Source: DATGHS01 sp035307785 (GTDB lineage Bacteria; Planctomycetota; Planctomycetia; Gemmatales; Gemmataceae). Taken from it: a stretch of 21,657 nt of DNA. The position numbers and the translations under genes are program-made. This document shows, in pieces, positions 1 to 7,234 of the stretch (its first letter is position 1; each line of letters opens with the position of its first letter). Location: NCBI GenBank assembly GCA_035307785.1, contig DATGHS010000457.1, positions 1 to 21,657 of the forward strand, in the 5' to 3' direction. The notes below the pieces were generated by a model, which made no database searches, was not told where the DNA came from, and saw nothing but the letters and a program-made list of their open reading frames with translations.

Positions 1-811
1 TGATGTAATCTTCGGTTTGGCGAATGTTGGGCCGCGTAAAGATCTGGTCGGTCGGGCCCGACTCGATCAGCCGCCCTTCGTAAAAGAAGCCAGTGGAATC
101 GGACACACGCGCGGCCTGCTGCATGTTATGCGTAACGATGACGATGGTGTAATCTTGCTTCAGCTCGAAAATCAAGTCTTCGAGCGCCGCGGTAGCGCGA
201 GGATCGAGGGCCGACGTCGGTTCATCCATCAACAAGACCTGGGGGTCGGTCGCCAGCGCGCGCGCAATGCACAAGCGCTGGGCCTGCCCTCCAGAAAGGT
301 TCAATGCCGAATCACCCAGCCTGTCTTTCACTTCGTCCCACAAGGCAGCCTGGCGGAGACAGCGCTCCACCAGTGCGTCGAGTCGGGCACGATTGTTGAT
401 GCCGGCCACACGCGGTCCGTACACCACGTTCTCGTAGATCGACTTCGGGAACGGATTCGACTTCTGGAACACCATGCCCACCCGACGGCGCAGATCAACC
501 AGGTTGACTGAATTATGGTAAATCTCCCGGCCATCGAGGTGGATCGTTCCGGTATGGCGCGTACCTTCGATCAGGTCATTCATTCGGTTGAGAAGGCGGA
601 GAAATGTCGATTTCCCGCAGCCTGACGGGCCGATAAGCGCCGTCACCGAACGCTCCGGCACTTTCAAGGAAACATCAAACAGCGCCTGCTTGTTGCCGTA
701 CCAGAACGAGACATTCTTCGATTCCAGCTTGTCTCGTGCCGTGCGCAGATCGGGCGAAGACCGCCGCTTGATGGCTCGGCTGCTGATAATGTCGGAAAAA
801 AGGCGCGTCAT
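1..811 (-). CDS. pstB: Phosphate ABC transporter ATP-binding protein PstB (C-terminus cut by window edge)
   Basis: This is the cytoplasmic ATPase that drives the Pst high-affinity phosphate importer. About 270 residues are visible. Walker A reads GPSGCGKST (about 610-636), the ABC signature LSGGQAQR (about 276-300) and Walker B LLMDEPTSALDPRAT (about 196-240), followed by the switch-histidine region VIVTHNMQQAARVSD. The frame runs off the left edge at RQTEDYI, which in PstB proteins is only a handful of residues from the end, so the gene is nearly complete. The ATG at 811 is preceded by GAGGTG about six bases upstream. The N-terminus carries about 30 residues before the ABC fold. It is the last pst gene visible in the locus and follows phoR, separated by 95 bp that hold a Pho-box-like repeat and a TATAAA element, so it probably has its own promoter as well as read-through. 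phoU, commonly next to pstB, is not visible and could lie beyond the edge. Confidence 0.97.
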   Translation of the reverse strand, partial: MTRLFSDIISSRAIKRRSSPDLRTARDKLESKNVSFWYGNKQALFDVSLKVPERSVTALIGPSGCGKSTFLRLLNRMNDLIEGTRHTGTIHLDGREIYHNSVNLVDLRRRVGMVFQKSNPFPKSIYENVVYGPRVAGINNRARLDALVERCLRQAALWDEVKDRLGDSALNLSGGQAQRLCIARALATDPQVLLMDEPTSALDPRATAALEDLIFELKQDYTIVIVTHNMQQAARVSDSTGFFYEGRLIESGPTDQIFTRPNIRQTEDYI

Positions 812-861
812 CGAAGCACCTCAAAGCCAAATGGGGCGCGAAGTCATGCTGGGCCACTCGT

Positions 862-905
862 TTTATAGTGACGCCATGTGAAGATCATATGAAGGAAATG
901 TGAAT
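862..905 (-). promoter_or_regulatory. Pho-box-like triple direct repeat and -10 element upstream of pstB
   Basis: On the minus strand three heptamers occur with an exact 11-bp period: ATTCACA (905-899), CTTCATA (894-888) and CTTCACA (883-877), separated by the 4-bp spacers TTTC and TGAT. A TATAAA hexamer (867-862) follows after 9 bp. In enterobacterial Pho promoters 7-bp direct repeats with 4-bp spacers replace the -35 and end about 10 bp before the -10, so the geometry fits activation by a PhoB/PhoP-type regulator. The repeat begins 2 bp after the phoR stop codon, and the -10 lies about 50 bp before the pstB ATG. The element is seen directly; the regulator that binds it is inferred. Confidence 0.72.
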
Positions 906-906
906 G

Positions 907-2268
907 TCACGCAGCGGCTCGCGGCAACGCTACCGTGAATTTTGAGCCCAAACCGAGCGAACTTTGCGCCGTGACCGACCCGTGTAGGATTTTTGTGAGG
1001 TTTTTGACGATGGCGAGACCCAGACCGGTTCCCCCCAGCTCACGCGAGCGGGCTTTATCGACCCGGTAAAAGCGCTCGAATATGCGGGGCATATCCTCTT
1101 CCGGGATCCCGATCCCGGTGTCTTCCACCTCAATGCAGATTTCATCGCCCCGGCCATACCACCGCACGCGAATATGGCCGCCTCCCGGAGTGTATTTGAT
1201 GCCGTTGTCGACCAGGTTATCGAGGATCTGGCTCAGCGCCTCGCTGTCGGTGCGCAGTTCCTGGGCAGCGGGTTCATCGGGCGGCAGCATCTCCAGAATC
1301 TGGTTTTTGGCGTCGGCGCGCGGCCGGTGTCGCTCCAGGCAATCAGTGACCAGCTCGGCCACAATAACTCGCTCAAACTCCATGGTTTCCATACCGGATT
1401 CGATTCGCGCGAGGCTCATTAAATCGAGAATCAGGTTATGCAGGCGATCGGAATGTTCGTTGATCTGCTCGAGAAACGATCCGCGCACCTCCGAGTCTTC
1501 AACGGCCCCGTCTTGCAACGTCTCGACGCACGCCTTAATGACTGCCAGCGGCGATTTCAGCTCATGGGAAACATTCGCCACGAACTCTTGGCGGAGCCGC
1601 TCCAGGCGGCGCAGTTCGGAAATGTCATGGATCACTAGAATTGCGCCGTGGTCGGGCAGCCCGGCAATGGGTGAAACGTGGACGGCCAGGCTTTTGTTGG
1701 CGACTCCTTTCCAGTCCAACTCTTCACGCAACGGGCTCAGCGTGTCGAGGACTTTTTCCACCATCGTCAGGACCTGCTTCTGGCGTATGACCTCCCAGAA
1801 TTTTCGACCTACCGCGGTGTGCGGGTGGAATTCAAGCAACTGCGCGGCCTTCTCATTGGTGAATAGCAACGTCTGTTGCGCGTCTATGGCAATCACGCCT
1901 TCCACCAAACCGCTCAAGATGGTGTGCAGTTGTTCGCGGTCTTCTTGGACTTGAGCAAACTCCGCCGCCAGGTGCTCGCTCATGTCGTTGAATTCGCGCA
2001 CCAGGTCGCCGAGTTCGGCACGATGGATGGCGTAGACTTTTTGACCGTAATCGCCTTGCGTGATCTGCCGCGTGGCTGCCTTCAATTCGCGCAGAGGTTC
2101 CGTGAACCAGCGCCGCACGAGAAACGCCGGCACGATCGCGATCAGCCCGCACAGCAGCGCCAGCATGCCGACACGAAGCGGCGCGGCATTCGGCAGCAGC
2201 AACCCGCCCACTATGACCACGAGCAGGAAAACCAGCACGCCGTTCAGCAGAATCACTGTACGCAGCAT
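907..2268 (-). CDS. phoR: PhoR-like membrane sensor histidine kinase
   Basis: This 453-residue protein probably autophosphorylates and phosphorylates a PhoB-type response regulator when phosphate is scarce. Two membrane helices (about 6-25 and 33-52) are separated by only about seven residues, so there is essentially no periplasmic sensor domain. A HAMP linker (about 52-105), a PAS domain (about 112-220), HisKA with H235 in NVSHELKSPL, and a HATPase domain (N box NLVDNGIKYT at 351-360, G1 DTGIGIP at 383-389, G2 GGTGLGLAIV at 412-421) follow. The lack of a periplasmic domain matches PhoR, which senses transporter state through PstB and PhoU rather than binding phosphate. The location between pstCA and pstB supports this role. 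No good ribosome-binding site is seen before the ATG, so the exact start is less certain. No response-regulator gene lies in the window. Confidence 0.93.
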   Translation of the reverse strand: MLRTVILLNGVLVFLLVVIVGGLLLPNAAPLRVGMLALLCGLIAIVPAFLVRRWFTEPLRELKAATRQITQGDYGQKVYAIHRAELGDLVREFNDMSEHLAAEFAQVQEDREQLHTILSGLVEGVIAIDAQQTLLFTNEKAAQLLEFHPHTAVGRKFWEVIRQKQVLTMVEKVLDTLSPLREELDWKGVANKSLAVHVSPIAGLPDHGAILVIHDISELRRLERLRQEFVANVSHELKSPLAVIKACVETLQDGAVEDSEVRGSFLEQINEHSDRLHNLILDLMSLARIESGMETMEFERVIVAELVTDCLERHRPRADAKNQILEMLPPDEPAAQELRTDSEALSQILDNLVDNGIKYTPGGGHIRVRWYGRGDEICIEVEDTGIGIPEEDMPRIFERFYRVDKARSRELGGTGLGLAIVKNLTKILHGSVTAQSSLGLGSKFTVALPRAAA

Positions 2269-2321
2269 ATATCAAAGGGCACGGGAACGGGACGAATGTA
2301 TTTTAGGACTGTTGTAACGAG

Positions 2322-2540
2322 ATGATGAACGTGCGACGAATCCTTTTGACGCTGGGAATGGCAATGATGCTGGCTTCTTCCGTGCAGGCCGACATCCGGC
2401 CGTTGCCGGAAGCGCAACCCAGGCGCGCCAAAATCGAATCGAAATGGGGACCGCGCTGGCTGTGGATCGCCGGCGGCAGCGCGGCCGGCGCCGTGCTAGC
2501 CGTTGTCGGTGCGGTTGTCCTACGGGCAAGGCGGAAATGA
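2322..2540 (+). CDS. Small exported, C-terminally membrane-anchored protein (hypothetical)
   Basis: I do not recognise a family for this 72-residue product, but its design looks real. There is a classical signal peptide (basic NVRR, hydrophobic core to about residue 22, cleavage-like ASSVQA before Asp), a short Pro/Arg/Lys-rich spacer, and a C-terminal membrane helix (about 48-68) ending in the basic tail RARRK. This signal-anchor-basic-tail arrangement resembles proteins sorted by C-terminal anchors. It lies on the strand opposite to the pst genes, in the gap between pstCA (stop at 2556) and phoR (start at 2268), so it is divergent from phoR and converges on the end of pstCA without overlap. 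Two adjacent ATG codons (2322 and 2325) are possible starts. The ribosome-binding site is weak, and the ORF is short enough that chance cannot be excluded. Confidence 0.55.
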   Translation: MMNVRRILLTLGMAMMLASSVQADIRPLPEAQPRRAKIESKWGPRWLWIAGGSAAGAVLAVVGAVVLRARRK

Positions 2541-2555
2541 AGCATGCGGCGCAGC

Positions 2556-4466
2556 TTAACCTGCCCGGGCTGCCTGAAGCACCCGCTTTCCTGCGGCAAG
2601 CCGGACGCCGAAGTTCAACAACATGACTACCACGATAAGCACCAGCGCCGCGGCCCACGCCTGGCGATGCCAGTCCTCGTATGGTGCGATCGAATACGTG
2701 TAAATGAACAGGGGCAGCGAGGGCGTCATGTCATTTGGCGACTTCGGCCAGTATTGGTTGCTGGAAGCGGTCAGCAACAGCGGAGCCGTTTCGCCGGCGA
2801 CACGCGCAATGGCCAAGAAGACCGCCGTAATGATTGCCGGCAATGCCGAAGGAACTACGACGCGGAGCACGGTTTGCCATTGCGAGCCGCCCAGAGCGTA
2901 GCTGCCGTGCCGGATTGACATGGGAACCAGCTTCAGCGCTTCTTCCGATGCCCGCATGACAATGGGTATCATCATTACGCCCAGTGCAAATGCTCCGGCC
3001 CAACCGGAGAAATGCCCCATCGGTTTGACGAGCAAATAATAACCAAAAATGCCGATGACAATCGACGGCACGCCGCTGAGTAGTTCCCCCACAAAGCGCA
3101 CCGCCGGTCCCAGCCGATCGCTCCGGTATTCGGATAGGAAAATGGCCGCCAGAAGTCCGATGGGAACTGCGAAAAATGTCGCCAGACCAACCATCACACC
3201 GCTGCCGACAATGCCATTCGCAATGCCGCCGCCGGTGCGGCCAACCGGGGCGGGCAAGCGTGTGAAGAAGTTCACGTCGATCGCGCGGACGCCCTGATAA
3301 ATCAGGAAACCGAGAATTACCAACAGCATGCTTGCCGTTCCGAGCAGGCAAAGCAGCAAAATCACCGTCATCACCTGATTCCACAAGCGGGCGAAACGTT
3401 CCTTAACGGGCCGGGGTTGAAAGGAAGCCAGCTCGCCAGGCGGAGACAATGCTTCTCCATTTGTGTGCGCGTCAACGCGGGGAAGGTGCTTCTTTCGCAA
3501 AAGAACCAGGCCTTTTCCCGGTCGAGTCACCCGCCAAATCAGGAGCCGCGCCAGGGAATTCATGATCACGCTGACCATGAGCAAGACCATGCCGAGTTCA
3601 CAGAGAGCTGACAAATAGAGATCGTAGTCGGCCTCGGTGAATTGATTGGCAATCACACTGGCGATGGAGTTGCCCATGGCAAACGGCGAGAAGCTAATGT
3701 CGGTCTTGTTACCGATGAGCATGGTGACAGCCATGGTCTCACCGAGCGCGCGCCCCAGCGCCAAGAAGCAGCCGCCGATGATGCCGGGGCGAGCGTACGG
3801 CAGCACGGCCGACCAAATCATCTGCCAACGCGTGGCCCCCAAGGCATAAGCGCCTTCCCGTTGGGAATGCGGTACGGCACGACAAACGTCGAACGAGACG
3901 GACGCGATATAGGGCACAATCATGATCGACAGGATAATTCCCGCCGTGAGGATGCCCACGCCGCCCTGATTTGGCCCTCCCAAGGGCTCGAAAATGTGCT
4001 TCTGCATGAACGGCGCTAACACAAACAAGCCCCAGAAGCCATAGACGACGCTGGGAACCGCGGCGAGCATTTCGACCAGGAACGACCCGATCCGGCGGAA
4101 CCAGGGCGGCGAGATTTCCGCAAGGAATAGTGCCACGCCGACGCCTAGTGGAACGGCAATTACCATGGCGATAATGGAAGTGGCCACGGTTCCGAAAATG
4201 AAGGCCAGCGCTCCGAATTGCCGATGCGTGGATTCGGGATCCCACTTGGAACGGAAGAAAAAGCCCAAGCCGTTGTGCTGAATGGATTCCCACGACTTCC
4301 AAACAATTACGCCAACCAGCAGCGCGAACAGAACAATCACCAACCAGGCCGCCGCCTGGCAGATGAGCTTGAAAATCGCGTCACCGGAAACAGGCAGCCC
4401 GCGTTCCAGCGCATTGGGGCGAGTTGAGGGCGCTGGAGTGCGGGCCGGCCGGAATGACTCAGACAT
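2556..4466 (-). CDS. pstCA: Fused phosphate ABC transporter permease PstC-PstA
   Basis: One uninterrupted 636-residue frame encodes both membrane permeases of the Pst phosphate importer. Residues 1 to about 312 are PstC-like, with membrane helices, VPSVVYGFWGLFVLAPF and the EAA loop EGAYALGATRWQMIWSAVLP (204-223). Residues about 313-358 are a hydrophilic linker. Residues about 359-636 are PstA-like, with GVPSIVIGIFGYYLLVKP and the EAA loop HGSYALGGSQWQTVLRVVVP (520-539). Each EAA loop should dock on one PstB subunit. In most bacteria these are two genes of about 300 residues each, and the length here equals their sum. Met366, just before the first PstA-like helix, could in principle serve as an internal start. 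pstS ends 24 bp upstream, so the two are probably co-transcribed. No strong ribosome-binding site precedes the ATG at 4466. Confidence 0.95.
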   Translation of the reverse strand: MSESFRPARTPAPSTRPNALERGLPVSGDAIFKLICQAAAWLVIVLFALLVGVIVWKSWESIQHNGLGFFFRSKWDPESTHRQFGALAFIFGTVATSIIAMVIAVPLGVGVALFLAEISPPWFRRIGSFLVEMLAAVPSVVYGFWGLFVLAPFMQKHIFEPLGGPNQGGVGILTAGIILSIMIVPYIASVSFDVCRAVPHSQREGAYALGATRWQMIWSAVLPYARPGIIGGCFLALGRALGETMAVTMLIGNKTDISFSPFAMGNSIASVIANQFTEADYDLYLSALCELGMVLLMVSVIMNSLARLLIWRVTRPGKGLVLLRKKHLPRVDAHTNGEALSPPGELASFQPRPVKERFARLWNQVMTVILLLCLLGTASMLLVILGFLIYQGVRAIDVNFFTRLPAPVGRTGGGIANGIVGSGVMVGLATFFAVPIGLLAAIFLSEYRSDRLGPAVRFVGELLSGVPSIVIGIFGYYLLVKPMGHFSGWAGAFALGVMMIPIVMRASEEALKLVPMSIRHGSYALGGSQWQTVLRVVVPSALPAIITAVFLAIARVAGETAPLLLTASSNQYWPKSPNDMTPSLPLFIYTYSIAPYEDWHRQAWAAALVLIVVVMLLNFGVRLAAGKRVLQAARAG

Positions 4467-4490
4467 AAGTAAATGTTCTCGCGGTCTTCG

Positions 4491-5549
4491 TTATTCGTAC
4501 TTGACGGAATCAGTTTTCCTTTCAACCCTTTCGATCAAGCCCTTGGGCAGACGGGAATACTGCAACGATGCACAGAATTCCTGACCCTCATGCGTGCACC
4601 AGCGCAAGAAATCCACCACGGCCTTTCCCTTGTCCTTGGATTGCTTGACGTAGATCACTGCCCAGACGGTGCCACTAATCGGGTAGGCGTTATCGCCCGG
4701 CGCGTCGGTAATTGAATAACGAAGGTCTTCAGGAATGTCCTTTAATGAGCTATCTGCGGCCGCTGTTACCGTTTCCAGGCTTGCTTGGATCGTCTTGCCC
4801 GCTTTGTTCTTGACCGAGGCAAAGGCTATTTTGGTCTGCAATGCGTAGGTCAATTCAATGTAGCCAATGGCCCCTTCGGTGTCATGGACCTGACGGGCCA
4901 CTGCTTCGTTTCCTTTTTGACCGATCCCCACAGGCCAATTCAGTGAGGTTCCTTTGCCAACTTTGTCCTTCCACTCATCGCTAACCTTGGAGAGGTAATC
5001 CGACCATATAGCAGTTGTCCCGCTGCCATCGGAACGGTGAACTACGGCGATGTCCAGGTCCGGCAGACTAACGGACGGATTCAAGTCTTTAATCGCTTTG
5101 TCATTCCATTTTTTGATTTTGCCGAGATAGATGTCGGCAAGGACCGGCCCTGAAAACACCAATGTCTCTTTGACATTCTTCAACGTATAAGCCGGGACCA
5201 CCGCGCCCATTACTAGCGGAATGTGGATGACTTCGCCGCCAGACGATTTGGCCTTTTCCAACTGCTCCTCGTTCATGAAAGCATCGGAACAGCCGAAATC
5301 CACCGTCTTCGACGTCATCTGCTGAATGCCGCCGCCCGAGCCGATGGATTGGTAATTGACTTCAACGTGTTTCGCTTTGTTGTACTCATCCGCCCACGTG
5401 CTCATCATCGGAAACACGAATGTCGATCCGGCGCCGTTGATGCGCGATACTCCTCCTGGGCCGCCGGAATCCGAATTACAGGAGCAACCCGCGATGGCCG
5501 CAACGCTGAAGCCAACCAGTGCCACCGCATAGAGTAGTTTTTGCCGCAT
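4491..5549 (-). CDS. pstS: Phosphate-binding lipoprotein PstS
   Basis: This is the high-affinity phosphate receptor that feeds the Pst permease. The 352-residue precursor has a signal peptide with lipobox IAGC, giving a lipidated Cys22, so it should be membrane-tethered. Phosphate-binding signatures include GAGSTF (39-44), the SIGSGGGI loop (68-75), RSDGSGTTAIW (172-182) and EGAIGYIE (about 225-232). The C-terminal segment (ISGTVWAVIYV, then VDFLRWC) is typical of the family. It is the first gene of the cluster and is followed 24 bp later by pstCA. The ATG at 5549 has a very strong purine-rich ribosome-binding site (GGGAGGGGAG) 3-4 bases upstream, consistent with high expression on induction. 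A Pho-box-like repeat lies about 80-110 bp upstream of the ATG. Confidence 0.97.
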   Translation of the reverse strand: MRQKLLYAVALVGFSVAAIAGCSCNSDSGGPGGVSRINGAGSTFVFPMMSTWADEYNKAKHVEVNYQSIGSGGGIQQMTSKTVDFGCSDAFMNEEQLEKAKSSGGEVIHIPLVMGAVVPAYTLKNVKETLVFSGPVLADIYLGKIKKWNDKAIKDLNPSVSLPDLDIAVVHRSDGSGTTAIWSDYLSKVSDEWKDKVGKGTSLNWPVGIGQKGNEAVARQVHDTEGAIGYIELTYALQTKIAFASVKNKAGKTIQASLETVTAAADSSLKDIPEDLRYSITDAPGDNAYPISGTVWAVIYVKQSKDKGKAVVDFLRWCTHEGQEFCASLQYSRLPKGLIERVERKTDSVKYE

Positions 5550-5604
5550 GATCTCCCCTCCCTCTTTGCGCAGTACTTTGTTCGCCGTTTGGTAACAGCG
5601 TCAG

Positions 5605-5657
5605 GCTATAAGACCCGCGCGGCAGAATTGTGAAGAAATAGAGAAGGTTCAGTGAAG
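5605..5657 (-). promoter_or_regulatory. Pho-box-like triple direct repeat and promoter elements upstream of pstS
   Basis: On the minus strand three heptamers recur with an exact 11-bp period: CTTCACT (5657-5651), CTTCTCT (5646-5640) and CTTCACA (5635-5629), with the 4-bp spacers GAAC and ATTT. The third contains TTCACA, one mismatch from a -35 hexamer, and TATAGC (5610-5605) follows 18 bp later as a possible -10. The array lies in the 127-bp gap upstream of pstS. Repeat length, spacer length and period are those of Pho boxes, and the heptamer matches the set before pstB. Binding by a PhoB/PhoP homologue is inferred. Confidence 0.72.
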
Positions 5658-5676
5658 ACAACCGGGCCGTGCCGTT

Positions 5677-5919
5677 TCAAGCAGGCCTGGTAGCTGATCG
5701 CTCTGCCTCGATTCCCATGGCGAGAATCGCTACCAGCACGTGCTTGGCTACCACTAAGGCCAAAATGGCCGGGATCACGCCCATGGTGCAGAACCATGCG
5801 GTCAAGAATACAGTGATCGCCGTATAGAAGAGCTGCTTCATGCGCAAGTGCATCCGCCCGCCAGGCTTTTCGTCCATTGCAATAACGGGGAGTTTAGGGG
5901 GAGGAGCGACGGACTGCAT
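5677..5919 (-). CDS. Small membrane protein, hypothetical
   Basis: This 80-residue protein has a short Pro/Lys-rich, cytoplasm-like N-terminus and then a long hydrophobic region (about residues 28-72, FYTAITVFLTAWFCTMGV followed by IPAILALVVAKHVLVAILAMG) that should form two membrane helices joined at Gly/Pro. I recognise no functional family. I chose the ATG at 5919 because GGAGG stands six bases upstream; an in-frame ATG at 5949 would add ten residues with a poorer, very close GAGG. It shares its strand with pstS but is separated from it by the Pho-box region, and it follows the periplasmic binding protein gene by about 100 bp, so it may instead be the tail of that transcript. Confidence 0.7.
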   Translation of the reverse strand: MQSVAPPPKLPVIAMDEKPGGRMHLRMKQLFYTAITVFLTAWFCTMGVIPAILALVVAKHVLVAILAMGIEAERSATRPA

Positions 5920-6023
5920 GCCTTGCCTCCGAGGGTCTGTGCGGCTCATTACCTCGCCGATATTCTTATTGTCTCAAATGGCCAATATTCAAGTCAAGCA
6001 ATTGGTCTTCCAAAAGCGCTGGG

Positions 6024-7193
6024 TTACTTGTTTTCCTCCACTTCGTACGACTTCACCATTTTCGACTTTCCATTTTCCATTTGCAAGATGTAGAGCGTTC
6101 GCCGGGCGGTGCCGTCCTTATCCATTTGAAAACCACCAGTAACACAGTTGAACTTGAAGTCCTGGGGCTTGGCTAGTTGGTCCGTCAGCTTCGACGGTGA
6201 TTTGGCTTCGAAAGTCTTGGCAAGCCGGGCCGCCGAAAGCAGCAATTTCGTGGCATCGTAAGAGAGCGCCACGAATACATCGGGCGCTTGCTTGCTGGTC
6301 GATTCAAAACGATGTGCGAAATCCTGTGTTTTTTTGTCATCCAGCGTAAAAGCGCTTGTGAAGAAGACCCCGTTGCTGCGAGCGGGCTCATTTTGGAACA
6401 CGAATTCCTCTTCTTCGCCTGCAAAGAACCAAGGCACGGCTTCGGCCAAACCCTTTTGCTTCAGGGTCGAGCGCAACGCGAGCAAATCTTTGGCCGTGCC
6501 GCAAAACAGGATTGCCTTCGGCTTGCTGTCAAAAATGCGATTCGCCCGCTCCGCCAGTTCGTCGGGCTTGTTGAACGTCAATTCGGTGCGCAGCGTACGG
6601 TCGGCATGGCGAAACTCGGCGGCGAATGCTTCCGACATCGCCGGAAAAAGGGGATTCGACAAATCGGTAACGGGAAGGATATCGTTGATCTTCTTCTCGC
6701 CAACCGCGAAAGACGCCAGCAACCGGCCGCGCTCTTTCGCGGCGAGACCGACGGGATAAATGAGCCGGCTCGTGCCCGAAGCCAGTCCCCCGCTCGGCGT
6801 AACCAACACGACCTGATGCGCTTGCAACAATGGCAAGACCGAATCGAGCTGGGCAGAATAGTTCACACCGATGAGCGCTTTCACGCCGCTTACGGCCAGG
6901 AGCCGCGTCGCCTGAAATTGCAGACGATCCGGCTCTGACCCCGTATCCCCATGAATGACCGATGCCGGCGCATTGGCGATTTTTTCCTTTTCGTTTTCCT
7001 CCGAAACCGCCATGCGCACGGCCATTTCCGACCGCAAGCCTAGCGCCTGATCCGGCCCCGAGAGGGGCGCCAAATGGCCAATGAGATGCGGTTCCGGCGT
7101 CGATTTGAACCAGCTGCATGCGACCGGGACGGAAAGAAGCGCCAGAAGCAAAAACCCACGAGCCAAGGCCCGTGGGTGGAAGTTATGAGCCAT
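6024..7193 (-). CDS. Type-1 periplasmic binding protein (Leu/Ile/Val-binding-like, Peripla_BP_6)
   Basis: This 389-residue secreted protein has the fold of amino-acid or small-ligand receptors of ABC importers. Features are a hydrophobic signal segment ending in PVAC at Cys26 (a poor lipobox, because Pro sits at -3), then IGHLAPLSGPDQALG, which matches the opening beta-alpha unit of this family, VKALIGVNYSAQLDSVLPLLQAHQVVLVTPSGG in the first lobe (broken here only for description), KAILFCGTAKDLLAL in the second lobe, and a C-terminal DALSYDATKLLL-type helix region (VALSYDATKLLLSAA). No permease or ATPase of the branched-chain class is nearby, so it may act as a sensor or scavenger rather than a transporter subunit. 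It follows the PSCyt2/PSD1 gene by 41 bp and may share its transcript. The ligand cannot be told from the sequence. Confidence 0.85.
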   Translation of the reverse strand: MAHNFHPRALARGFLLLALLSVPVACSWFKSTPEPHLIGHLAPLSGPDQALGLRSEMAVRMAVSEENEKEKIANAPASVIHGDTGSEPDRLQFQATRLLAVSGVKALIGVNYSAQLDSVLPLLQAHQVVLVTPSGGLASGTSRLIYPVGLAAKERGRLLASFAVGEKKINDILPVTDLSNPLFPAMSEAFAAEFRHADRTLRTELTFNKPDELAERANRIFDSKPKAILFCGTAKDLLALRSTLKQKGLAEAVPWFFAGEEEEFVFQNEPARSNGVFFTSAFTLDDKKTQDFAHRFESTSKQAPDVFVALSYDATKLLLSAARLAKTFEAKSPSKLTDQLAKPQDFKFNCVTGGFQMDKDGTARRTLYILQMENGKSKMVKSYEVEENK

Positions 7194-7234
7194 ACGGTGA
7201 TTTTAGCGAAACGCCGGTCGCGGCGTAGCGACTA

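Noticed and set aside
1082..1954. 290-residue plus-strand frame
   Set aside because: Entirely antisense to phoR, which has a complete histidine-kinase motif set; the translation is Ser/Arg-rich with no domain.
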